Assembly (NCBI GenBank): GCA_028749105.1
Contig: JAQUQF010000124.1
Coordinates: forward strand, 1-5,741
Source: Acidobacteriota bacterium
GTDB taxonomy: Bacteria > Acidobacteriota > Aminicenantia > UBA2199
Direction: 5' to 3'
DNA length: 5,741 nucleotides
Positions 1 through 5,707 of this stretch are shown piece after piece. The notes beneath the pieces were generated by a model. It ran no database searches, had not been told where the DNA came from, and worked only from the letters and a program-made list of their open reading frames with translations. Position numbers and translations under genes: made by a program. Within the stretch, counting starts at the first letter, position 1. Every line of letters starts with the position of its first letter.

Positions 1-536
1 CCGAGGACCTGCGCCAGAGCTCGCTGCGCGAGTTGGCGGCCATGCATTTCGAGGGCTACGCCGTCGGCGGCCTGAGCGTCGGCGAAAGCCAAGCAGATTT
101 CCAGAGGATTCTCCGGCCGCTCGCTCCCGAGCTCCCTGCCGGCAAACCGCGCTACCTGATGGGTTCCGGCACTCCCGAGGACATCCTGTTCGCCGTGGAG
201 AGCGGCATGGACATGTTCGACTGCGTCCTGCCCTCGCGCAACGCCCGCAACGGCACCCTGTTCACCTCGCGCGGCAAGGTGCGCATCAAGAACGAACGGT
301 ACAAGGGCGACCCGCTGCCCCTTGACGAGGACTGCGGCTGCTATACATGCCGCCATTTTTCCCGGGCATACCTCCGTCACCTGTTTGTCTCGCGGGAGAT
401 CCTGGCCTCCATCCTGAATACCATCCATAATATCCATTTCTACCTTGATTTTATGGCAAAAATAAGGTATGCTATCACCTCTTTTAAATTCCTGGAACTG
501 AAAGAGGATTTTTTGGCTCTTTACAAAGGAGATTAA
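1..536 (+). CDS. tgt: Queuine tRNA-ribosyltransferase (tRNA-guanine transglycosylase), C-terminal part
   Basis: The enzyme swaps guanine 34 in the anticodon of GUN-type tRNAs for preQ1, a step of queuosine synthesis in the cytoplasm. The gene enters from the left; codons are readable from base 3, giving 177 residues, roughly the last half of a protein usually near 375 aa. Seen in order: GGLSVGE; PRYLMGSGTPEDI; FDCVLPSRNARNG, where the Asp encoded at 219-221 matches the catalytic nucleophile of the family (Asp280 in Zymomonas mobilis); then CGCYTC at 333-350, and the His at 435-437 in HNIHFY, which together form the CxCx2C...H zinc site. All key residues in the visible part are present, so it looks functional. 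It ends with TAA one base before the yajC start, and the yajC ribosome binding site lies inside its last codons. The final 100 bases are clearly more AT-rich than the rest. Identification is very secure. Confidence 0.97.
   Translation, partial: EDLRQSSLRELAAMHFEGYAVGGLSVGESQADFQRILRPLAPELPAGKPRYLMGSGTPEDILFAVESGMDMFDCVLPSRNARNGTLFTSRGKVRIKNERYKGDPLPLDEDCGCYTCRHFSRAYLRHLFVSREILASILNTIHNIHFYLDFMAKIRYAITSFKFLELKEDFLALYKGD
445..473 (+). promoter_or_regulatory. Candidate sigma70-type promoter inside the 3' end of tgt, ahead of yajC
   Basis: TTGATT (445-450, 4 of 6 to consensus) is followed, after a 17-base spacer, by TATGCT (468-473, 4 of 6). Transcription would begin near 480, leaving a leader of almost 60 bases before yajC. 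The elements sit in an AT-rich patch that stands out in the GC-rich gene. AT-rich codons for the conserved HFYLDFM segment could produce the same pattern by chance, so this is only a candidate. Confidence 0.3.
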
Positions 537-537
537 C

Positions 538-825
538 ATGCAAAACCAGAATATGCTGGTGCAACTCATTCCGTTTGTCGTTATTTTCGCGATTTTTTAC
601 CTGCTGATCATCCTGCCGGCCCGCAAAAAGCAGAAGCAGCACCAGAACATGATCGGCTCGTTGAAAGGCGGGGAGAGGATCATCACCGCCGGCGGCATAT
701 ACGGGACCGTCAGCCGCGTCATGGATGACCGCTTCGTGATCCAGGTCGACGGCAATACCAAGATCGAGATCACCAAGGGCTCCATCGCCTCCGTCCTGGA
801 AGCGGGCGGTGACAGGAGCAAGTAA
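538..825 (+). CDS. yajC: Sec translocon accessory subunit YajC
   Basis: YajC is a small inner-membrane protein that associates with SecD and SecF and, through them, with SecYEG. At 95 aa it has the usual family size. It has one N-terminal membrane helix (about residues 8-25, PFVVIFAIFYLLIILP), then the typical basic stretch RKKQKQHQ and a small cytoplasmic domain with the family signature LKGGERIITAGGIYGTV (about 42-58), followed by a beta-rich end (VIQVDGNTKIEITKGSI). The start is supported by AAAGGAG at 525-531, six bases before the ATG and inside the tgt 3' end, so translation of the two genes is probably coupled. An 86-base gap separates it from secD. Nothing is missing or odd. The assignment rests on sequence pattern and on the classic tgt-yajC-secD-secF order. 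Confidence 0.96.
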   Translation: MQNQNMLVQLIPFVVIFAIFYLLIILPARKKQKQHQNMIGSLKGGERIITAGGIYGTVSRVMDDRFVIQVDGNTKIEITKGSIASVLEAGGDRSK

Positions 826-896
826 TTTTTCTCGCAGGCCGCTGCCGGCTGTCGCCGATCCAGTGAACTATCCCCGCACGACGCGGCAAGTTGGAT

Positions 897-905
897 AAAA
901 GGAGG
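897..905 (+). promoter_or_regulatory. Ribosome binding site that fixes the secD start
   Basis: AAAAGGAGG lies six bases before the ATG at 912. The reading frame extends upstream to a TTG at 891, but that start would place the Shine-Dalgarno sequence inside the gene. The ATG at 912 also gives a protein beginning right before the first membrane helix, as is normal for SecD. Confidence 0.85.
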
Positions 906-911
906 AACGCA

Positions 912-2459
912 ATGGACAAGTCGTTGACCTGGAAAATCGGGCTGATCGTTGCCGTGATCGCCCTCTCGATTTTTCTTCTCTACCCCCCCAAGGACAAGAT
1001 CAACCTGGGACTCGACCTGAAGGGCGGCATGCACCTGATCATGGAGGTCGTGACCGACGAGGCCCTGGCCATCCAGACCGACATGAGCGCCGCCCAGTTG
1101 CGCGGCCTGTTCAAGGACGGCAGCATCCAGTACGACAAGATCGCGCGCAAGAACTTCAACAAGATAGAGATCACCGGAACGCTGATGAGCGACGAGCGCA
1201 AGATCAAGGACATCCTCGACGACGATTTCCGCGACTGGACCTACACCGTCGGCGGCAACCTGGTTTCACTGGCGCTGCGCCCGAACATCGAGCAGCAGCT
1301 GCGCGACCAGTCGGTCGACCAGGCCCTGGAGACCATCCGCAACCGCGTCGACGAGTTCGGCGTGGCCGAGCCCACCATCCAAAAGGAAGGGCTGGCCGGC
1401 GACAAGATCCTGATCGAACTGCCCGGCATCGACAACCCCGAGCGCGTCAAGGGACTGATCAAGAGCACGGCCATGCTGGAGTTCCACCTGGTGGTCGGCG
1501 GCCCCTTCCAAACCGAAGAGGCGGCCCTGGCCGAGTACAAGGGCCAGCTCCCCGATGACCTGGAGATCGTCCGGACCAATCCCCGGCGCCTGGACAAGGG
1601 CTTCTACGTGCTGAAGGCCGCCACCGTCGTCCCCGGCAAGGACCTCAAGCGGGCCAGCCGCGCCCAAGACGAATACGGCGCGCCCGCCGTCGGCTTCTCC
1701 TTCAATTCCCAGGGTGCCGCCCAGTTCGAGAAGTTTACCGCGGCCAATATCGGCAAGCTGCTCTCCATCGTCCTCGACGACCGCATCGAGAGCGTGGCCA
1801 CCATCGAGACCATGATCTCGGGGGACGGCATCATCAAGGGGCGCTTCACCGTCGACGAGGTGGACGACCTGGTGCTGGTGCTGCGCTCGGGCGCCCTGCC
1901 GGCGCCGCTGAAGTACATCGAGGAGCGGACCATCGGGCCTTCGCTCGGCGCCGACTCGATCCGCAAGGGGCTGATGGCCGCCCTCGGCGGGCTGCTGCTG
2001 GTCGTGCTGTTCATGCTGGTCTACTACCGCGCCGCGGGCATCAACTCGGTGCTGGCGCTGCTGCTGAACATGCTGATCCTGATGGGGATCATGGCCTATT
2101 TCCACGCCACCCTCTCCATGCCTGGCATCGCCGGCATCATCCTCTCCATCGGCATGGCCGTGGACGCCAACGTGCTAGTCTTCGAGCGCATCCGCGAGGA
2201 GCTCGCCGCCGGCAAGTCGCCTAAGTCGGCCATCGACGCCGGCTTCAAGAAGGCCTTCTGGACCATCTTCGATTCCAACCTCACCACCGTCATCTCTGCC
2301 GTGTTCCTGTTCCAGTTCGGCACCGGCCCCATCAAGGGCTTCGCCGTCACCCTGATCATCGGCATCGCGGCCAGCATGTTTACCGCCATATTCGTCTCGC
2401 GCGTGATCTTCGAACTGACCTACGGCCGGCGCAAGAAGCTGGCCAAGATCAGCATATAG
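912..2459 (+). CDS. secD: Protein translocase subunit SecD
   Basis: SecD is an RND-superfamily membrane protein that, with SecF, uses the proton gradient to pull preproteins out of SecYEG on the periplasmic side. It has 515 aa, shorter than E. coli SecD (615) but complete. In order: TM1 at about residues 8-24; the LGLDLKGG motif (32-39, motif D1); the large periplasmic P1 region to about residue 345, with IRNRVDEFGVAEPTIQ and ELPGIDNPERV near 142-178 and the conserved RSGALPAPL and GPSLGADSI blocks before the membrane; then five helices from about 354 to 505. In TM4, GMAVDANVLVFER carries Asp418, the counterpart of the proton-relay aspartate (Asp519 in E. coli). The start at 912 was chosen for its strong ribosome binding site. 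The 86 bases before it contain no clear promoter or gene. The stop codon overlaps the secF ribosome binding site, so the two are almost certainly co-translated. Confidence 0.97.
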   Translation: MDKSLTWKIGLIVAVIALSIFLLYPPKDKINLGLDLKGGMHLIMEVVTDEALAIQTDMSAAQLRGLFKDGSIQYDKIARKNFNKIEITGTLMSDERKIKDILDDDFRDWTYTVGGNLVSLALRPNIEQQLRDQSVDQALETIRNRVDEFGVAEPTIQKEGLAGDKILIELPGIDNPERVKGLIKSTAMLEFHLVVGGPFQTEEAALAEYKGQLPDDLEIVRTNPRRLDKGFYVLKAATVVPGKDLKRASRAQDEYGAPAVGFSFNSQGAAQFEKFTAANIGKLLSIVLDDRIESVATIETMISGDGIIKGRFTVDEVDDLVLVLRSGALPAPLKYIEERTIGPSLGADSIRKGLMAALGGLLLVVLFMLVYYRAAGINSVLALLLNMLILMGIMAYFHATLSMPGIAGIILSIGMAVDANVLVFERIREELAAGKSPKSAIDAGFKKAFWTIFDSNLTTVISAVFLFQFGTGPIKGFAVTLIIGIAASMFTAIFVSRVIFELTYGRRKKLAKISI

Positions 2460-2468
2460 GAGTGGAAG

Positions 2469-3647
2469 ATGCTTAAGATATTCAAGGAAGAGCCCAAGTT
2501 CAAGTTTATCAGATTGCGATATTTCGCCTTCGCCTTGTCCGGACTGATCATTCTGGCCGGCGTGGCGACGTTTTTCACCCGCGGCTTCAACTGGGGCATC
2601 GATTTCTCCGGCGGCACCCTCATCGAAGTGAGCTTCCAGCAGCCGACCTCCGTTAACCAGCTGCGCTCCTCGCTGGCCAAGATCAAGCTGGGCGATGCCC
2701 AGATCACGCGCATCGGCGGCGAGAACAAGTTTTTCATCAAGACCATGGCCTCGCTGAAGAAGCTGAACTTCCCCAGCGGGGAGAAGCTGGAGGACATCGA
2801 GGAATACGAGATCGTGGCCAAAGAGATCCGCAATGGCATGATGAACGAGACGGAACGGGCCCAGGCTGCTGCCGGCAAGATCGACCTGAACAACACCGCC
2901 CTGGGCGAGATTGCCCGTTTCCTGAGGGAAAACGGGTTGAATGACGAAGATGCCAATCAAACCGCCCAGCTGATCATCGGCCTGCGCAAGAGCGGCAGCG
3001 GCATCATCAGCGACTTTTCCGCCCTGGAGAAGGCCGGGGTCAAACACCGGGTCATGACGATCCTGCGCGACAAGACCTTTTTGAGCAAGTTCACTTTTTT
3101 AAGCGTGGAGTTCGTCGGACCGCAGGTGGGCAAGGAACTGCGGCGCAAGGCTACGCTGGCCTGCATCTGGGCCCTGTTTGGCATACTGGTCTATATTGCC
3201 CTGCGCTTCAAGTCTGTCCTCCTCGGACTTTCGGGCATCCTTACATTGGCCCACGATGTGCTGGTCGCTCTTTCGTTCATCCTGTTCTTTCGGGTCGAAA
3301 TGTCGCTGACGGTCATCGCCGCCCTGCTGACCATCGTCGGCTACTCCATCAACGACACGATCGTGATCTTCGACCGTCTGCGCGATAACCTCAAGATTAT
3401 GAGAAAGGACGATTTGACGGCCATCTTGGACAAGACATTGAACCAGACCCTCAGCCGCTCGATCTTCACTTCCTTGACGGTTTTCCTGACGGTCATGTCG
3501 CTTTTCCTTTTCGGTGGCGAGGTGATCCGGCCTTTCGCATTCACCATGCTGGTTGGCGTCATCGCCGGTTCCTACTCGACCATCTACCAGTCCTGCGCCT
3601 GGCTGAAGGTCTGGGAAAATTCTTTCCTAAAAAGAAAAAAAAGTTGA
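2469..3647 (+). CDS. secF: Protein translocase subunit SecF with an enlarged periplasmic domain
   Basis: SecF is the partner of SecD in the proton-driven Sec accessory complex of the inner membrane. It has 392 aa, clearly longer than the roughly 300-325 aa usual for SecF. Visible: a cytoplasmic N-terminus, TM1 (about 17-36), GFNWGIDFSGGT (39-50, the LGLDLKGG counterpart), a long periplasmic region (about 50-215), VEFVGPQVGKEL (213-224), then five helices with AHD (261-263), GYSINDTIVIFDR (291-303; Asp296 matches the proton-relay Asp213 of E. coli) and NQTLSR (Arg330, matching Arg247). The extra length lies between FFIKT (88-92) and VEFVGP: about 125 residues here against some 42 in E. coli. 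It is charged and probably helical. GGAG at 2459-2462 overlaps the secD stop and sits six bases before the ATG. The C-terminus (KRKKS) is encoded by an A-rich tract that also lies just upstream of the next promoter. Confidence 0.96.
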   Translation: MLKIFKEEPKFKFIRLRYFAFALSGLIILAGVATFFTRGFNWGIDFSGGTLIEVSFQQPTSVNQLRSSLAKIKLGDAQITRIGGENKFFIKTMASLKKLNFPSGEKLEDIEEYEIVAKEIRNGMMNETERAQAAAGKIDLNNTALGEIARFLRENGLNDEDANQTAQLIIGLRKSGSGIISDFSALEKAGVKHRVMTILRDKTFLSKFTFLSVEFVGPQVGKELRRKATLACIWALFGILVYIALRFKSVLLGLSGILTLAHDVLVALSFILFFRVEMSLTVIAALLTIVGYSINDTIVIFDRLRDNLKIMRKDDLTAILDKTLNQTLSRSIFTSLTVFLTVMSLFLFGGEVIRPFAFTMLVGVIAGSYSTIYQSCAWLKVWENSFLKRKKS

Positions 3648-3684
3648 AAAATTGCTTGAATTCTAGTGGCAATTGGTATATAAG
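3629..3684 (+). promoter_or_regulatory. Probable promoter of tonB-exbB-exbD with an A-rich UP-like element
   Basis: TTGAAT (3656-3661, 4 of 6) and TATAAG (3679-3684, 5 of 6) are separated by the ideal 17 bases. An A-rich tract at 3629-3651, including eight consecutive A's, lies just upstream of the -35 box, where UP elements contact the RNA polymerase alpha subunits. The predicted start of transcription is near 3691, giving a leader of about 35 bases before tonB. The tract overlaps the end of secF, and I see no terminator between the two genes, so read-through from secF is also possible. No clear Fur-box-like palindrome was noticed. Confidence 0.6.
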
Positions 3685-3715
3685 ATAACTTGGAAATACT
3701 ACAAAATCTTTTCAT

Positions 3716-3720
3716 GGAGG
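3716..3720 (+). promoter_or_regulatory. Ribosome binding site that fixes the tonB start
   Basis: GGAGG sits six bases before the ATG at 3727. The frame is open upstream to a TTG at 3673, but that codon lies ahead of the predicted -10 box and has no Shine-Dalgarno sequence, so the shorter protein is preferred. Confidence 0.85.
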
Positions 3721-3726
3721 CCTAGC

Positions 3727-4476
3727 ATGTTTGGCGAATCCTTGATCATATCGGGAGAAAACCGCAAAGCTACCAAGAGATACTTGACCCTGCCGATCTC
3801 CCTTTTGATCCATGCCATTGCAATTGCTTCATTCATCGTGGTCCCCTTGATGATGGCCGATTCCAACCTCCCGGAAATCAAGGTGACCAATGTGCTGATC
3901 TCGGCTCCCCCGCCCCCGCCGCCCCCACCGCCTCCGGCGGCCAAAAAGAAGAGCGGCAGCGCGGCGAAGGCGGCTGAGACCAAGAAGACCGAGGTCGCTC
4001 GGCCGATCATTGCCGGACGCCTGGTCGCGCCCATCGAGGTGCCCACCATCATCCAGGAAGAGGACGTGGGCAGCTTCGGAATTGAAGGCGGCGTCGAGGG
4101 CGGCGTTGAGGGCGGCGTCGAGGGCGGCGTCGTCGGCGGTGTCCTGGGCGGCGTCGAGGGCGGTGAGTTGATCGAAGGTTCCCAGCAGGCCATCCGCATC
4201 GCCAGCGTGCAGCGGCCGCGCAAGATCAAGGATGTCAAGCCGGTTTACCCGCAGATCGCCCTGACCGCCCGCATACAGGGCGTGGTGATCATCGAGGCCA
4301 TGACCGACATTTATGGCCGCGTGCGCAGCACCCGGGTCATTTCCGGCCACCCGCTGCTCAACGACGCGGCGCTCAGCGCCATCAAGCAGTGGGTTTATGA
4401 GCCCTACATCCTGAACGGCATCCCCAAGCCGGTCATCTTTACGGCGACGGTCACCTTCTCGCTGCAGAACCAGTAA
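3727..4476 (+). CDS. tonB: Energy transducer TonB with polyproline and Gly-Gly-Val linker
   Basis: TonB spans the periplasm and passes energy from the ExbB-ExbD motor to TonB-dependent receptors in the outer membrane. It has 249 aa from the ATG at 3727. In order: a short cytoplasmic start; a membrane anchor at about 20-43 that contains SLLIH (Ser25...His29), the same Ser-x3-His spacing as Ser16/His20 of E. coli TonB; a run of ten prolines (61-70); a Lys/Ala-rich stretch (71-88); seven GG-containing tetrapeptides (120-147); and a TonB C-terminal domain (about 160-249) with KPVYPQIA (171-178), IQGVVIIE, SGHPLLNDAAL and QWVYEPYILNG (221-231). The linker differs from the Pro-Glu/Pro-Lys repeats of enterobacterial TonB. 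exbB and exbD follow directly, which supports the role. The symbol marks the family; which receptors or substrates it serves cannot be told from this window. Confidence 0.92.
   Translation: MFGESLIISGENRKATKRYLTLPISLLIHAIAIASFIVVPLMMADSNLPEIKVTNVLISAPPPPPPPPPPAAKKKSGSAAKAAETKKTEVARPIIAGRLVAPIEVPTIIQEEDVGSFGIEGGVEGGVEGGVEGGVVGGVLGGVEGGELIEGSQQAIRIASVQRPRKIKDVKPVYPQIALTARIQGVVIIEAMTDIYGRVRSTRVISGHPLLNDAALSAIKQWVYEPYILNGIPKPVIFTATVTFSLQNQ
4084..4167 (+). repeat. Seven 12-base tandem repeats encoding (E/V/L)GG(V/E) in tonB
   Basis: The units follow the pattern GAG-GGC-GGC-GTC and encode EGGV four times, then VGGV, LGGV and EGGE, covering residues 120-147 of TonB. Most changes between units are third-position or single-base differences, which points to recent duplication of a 12-base unit. 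The segment lies in the periplasmic linker between the membrane anchor and the C-terminal domain, where length can vary without breaking a fold. Confidence 0.9.
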
Positions 4477-4505
4477 TTGTCCAGTGGTTTCGCCCAAAGT
4501 AGAAT
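4477..4505 (+). promoter_or_regulatory. Candidate internal promoter ahead of exbB
   Basis: TTGTCC (4477-4482, 4 of 6) and TAGAAT (4500-4505, 5 of 6) are exactly 17 bases apart, directly after the tonB stop codon. A further TAAAAT lies at 4509-4514. Transcription would begin near 4512, about 27 bases before exbB. The 62-base gap is strikingly AT-rich next to its neighbours. Such a promoter would let exbB and exbD be made in excess of TonB, which fits the known excess of ExbB in the motor, but it has not been shown. Confidence 0.45.
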
Positions 4506-4538
4506 TCATAAAATAAAACTAATTTAGGAGGTCTTACT

Positions 4539-5213
4539 ATGTCATGGGATCTAGTTGAAATGTGGCACAGCATGAGCATTATCCCCAAAGCCGTCGTCTT
4601 CACCCTGTTGCTGATGTCGGTGTATTGCTTTGCTACCGGTATTGAAAGGGCCATTGTTTTCTCGAAGGCGAAAAAGCAGTCCCGCGACCTGCTGAAGCTG
4701 ATTTCCGGCCTCTGGCGCGAAGGCAAGGTGGAGGAATCCATCAAGCTGTCTTCCGACAAAAGGTTCAAGAACAGCCATTTGGCCAAGGTCCTGGTCGCCG
4801 GCCTGAACGAGCTGCAGTTCCAGCAGGACAGCCGTTCTGCCCAGCCCGAGGTCGTCGAAGCCGCCAAGAGAGCGATTGAACGCGCCACCATCAAGGGCGT
4901 CCAGGAGTTCAAGCGGGGCCTCAACGGTCTGGCCACCATCGGCTCCACGGGTCCGTTTGTCGGCCTGTTCGGGACCGTGTTCGGGATCATTACTGCCTTC
5001 CAGGGCATGAAGGTTTCCGGATCGGGCGGCATCGGCGCTGTGGCCGGTGGTATCGCAGAAGCCCTGATCACCACTGGTTTCGGCATCATCGTTGCCGTTG
5101 TCGCCGTGTGGTTCTTCAACATTCTGCTTAACCGCGTGGATATCTTCACCGGTGAAATGGCCAACGCCTCCTCGGAGCTGATTGATCATTTTATCAAGCT
5201 GAAGTCCAAGTAA
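4539..5213 (+). CDS. exbB: MotA/TolQ/ExbB-family proton channel protein (ExbB)
   Basis: ExbB forms the pentameric inner-membrane stator around ExbD and converts proton flow into movement of TonB. It has 224 aa with three membrane helices: about 15-35, 130-154 and 171-196. Between the first two is the long charged cytoplasmic loop typical of the family (about 42-128). Visible motifs are TIGSTGPFVGLFGTVFGI (133-150) and GIAEALITTGFGIIVA (171-186). Glu174 matches the conserved Glu176 of E. coli ExbB. Where most members have AIPAV in the last helix, this one reads AVVAV (186-190), so the usual proline is Val188. A very strong AGGAGGT (4526-4532) precedes the ATG. The TolQ alternative is less likely because a TonB gene lies just upstream and no tolA, tolB or pal gene is seen. 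Confidence 0.92.
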   Translation: MSWDLVEMWHSMSIIPKAVVFTLLLMSVYCFATGIERAIVFSKAKKQSRDLLKLISGLWREGKVEESIKLSSDKRFKNSHLAKVLVAGLNELQFQQDSRSAQPEVVEAAKRAIERATIKGVQEFKRGLNGLATIGSTGPFVGLFGTVFGIITAFQGMKVSGSGGIGAVAGGIAEALITTGFGIIVAVVAVWFFNILLNRVDIFTGEMANASSELIDHFIKLKSK

Positions 5214-5225
5214 AGGGAGTCGAGC

Positions 5226-5657
5226 ATGAGTGTCGATGTTGGCGGCTCGAAAACTGCAAAGTCTGAGCCAAACGTTGTCCCTCTCTGTGACATTCTGCTG
5301 GTGTTGCTGATCATCTTCATGATCGTGACGCCGATGATCCAGAAGGGAGCCAACGTCACCCTGCCCGAGGCCAAGAATTTAGCCAGTCAACCTGACCCCA
5401 GCCAGATGCTCACCGTGTACATCAAGAAAACCGGCGAGGTCAAATTGGACGATGCCGATGTGAACGACCTGACCAAACTGGGTCAGCTGATCCTCGACAA
5501 GATGGAGGAGATGCAGCGGACCGAGAAGAAGGTGCTGTTGAAGATCGACAAGGAGACTGTCTACGGCAGGGTGGTGGATGTGCTGAATGCCATCAAGGAA
5601 GCCCAGATCGAGGTCATCGGTCTGATAACGGAGCAGCAAGCGTCCACTTTGGAATAG
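5226..5657 (+). CDS. exbD: Biopolymer transport protein ExbD
   Basis: ExbD sits inside the ExbB pentamer; its single membrane helix carries the proton-binding residue and its periplasmic domain works with TonB. It has 143 aa, a normal family length. In order: a short polar cytoplasmic segment (1-15); NVVPLCDILLVLLIIFMIVTP (16-36) as the membrane helix, in which Asp22 matches the essential Asp25 of E. coli ExbD; then a periplasmic domain (about 40-143) with LTVYIKKTGEVKLDD (62-76), KKVLLKIDKETVYGRVVDVLNAIKEA (101-126) and a final IEVIGLITE strand. The GGGAG at 5215-5219 is six bases before the ATG and only two bases beyond the exbB stop, which indicates coupled translation. Only one exbD copy is present before the terminator. 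TolR is the close alternative, rejected on context. Confidence 0.93.
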   Translation: MSVDVGGSKTAKSEPNVVPLCDILLVLLIIFMIVTPMIQKGANVTLPEAKNLASQPDPSQMLTVYIKKTGEVKLDDADVNDLTKLGQLILDKMEEMQRTEKKVLLKIDKETVYGRVVDVLNAIKEAQIEVIGLITEQQASTLE

Positions 5658-5673
5658 TTCGCACGTACTTGTT

Positions 5674-5707
5674 AAAAAGGGAAGGAGCGATTCTTCCCTT
5701 TTTTTTT
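5674..5707. terminator. Intrinsic terminator after exbD, probably bidirectional
   Basis: Bases 5674-5684 (AAAAAGGGAAG) pair perfectly with 5693-5703 (CTTCCCTTTTT). Two more pairs, G5685-T5692 (wobble) and A5686-T5691, close a GCGA tetraloop of the stable GNRA type. On the + strand the stem is followed by a run of nine T's (5699-5707). On the minus strand the five A's at 5674-5678 supply a T5 tail, so it can also stop transcription from the convergent side. Confidence 0.9.

Noticed and set aside
835..852. Possible small hairpins in the yajC-secD gap (GCAG/CTGC and GCCG/CGGC)
   Set aside because: Stems are only four base pairs, they exclude each other, and no T-tract follows; not a credible terminator.
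891..911. Upstream TTG start for SecD
   Set aside because: It would bury the strong Shine-Dalgarno sequence inside the gene and add seven unlikely residues ahead of the membrane helix.
1266..2105. Minus-strand open frame of 279 codons opposite secD
   Set aside because: The translation is rich in His, Gln, Asp and Gly with no domain pattern, as expected of an antisense frame in GC-rich DNA; secD is certain here.
2175..3047. Long minus-strand open frame (290 codons) across the secD-secF junction
   Set aside because: It lies opposite two well-supported genes, has no recognisable motif, and its composition (many Gly, Leu, Asp, Gln) is that of the antisense of GC-rich codons.
3673..3726. Upstream TTG start for TonB
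   Set aside because: It overlaps the predicted promoter and lacks a ribosome binding site, while the ATG at 3727 has GGAGG at good distance.
3699..4238. Minus-strand frame with Thr-Pro-Pro repeats opposite tonB
   Set aside because: The repeats are the antisense reading of the Gly-Gly-Val repeat and the glycine run mirrors the Pro10 tract; the TonB frame explains both.
4551..5189. Minus-strand frame of 212 codons opposite exbB
   Set aside because: ExbB is supported by motifs and by its ribosome binding site; the antisense translation shows no family features.
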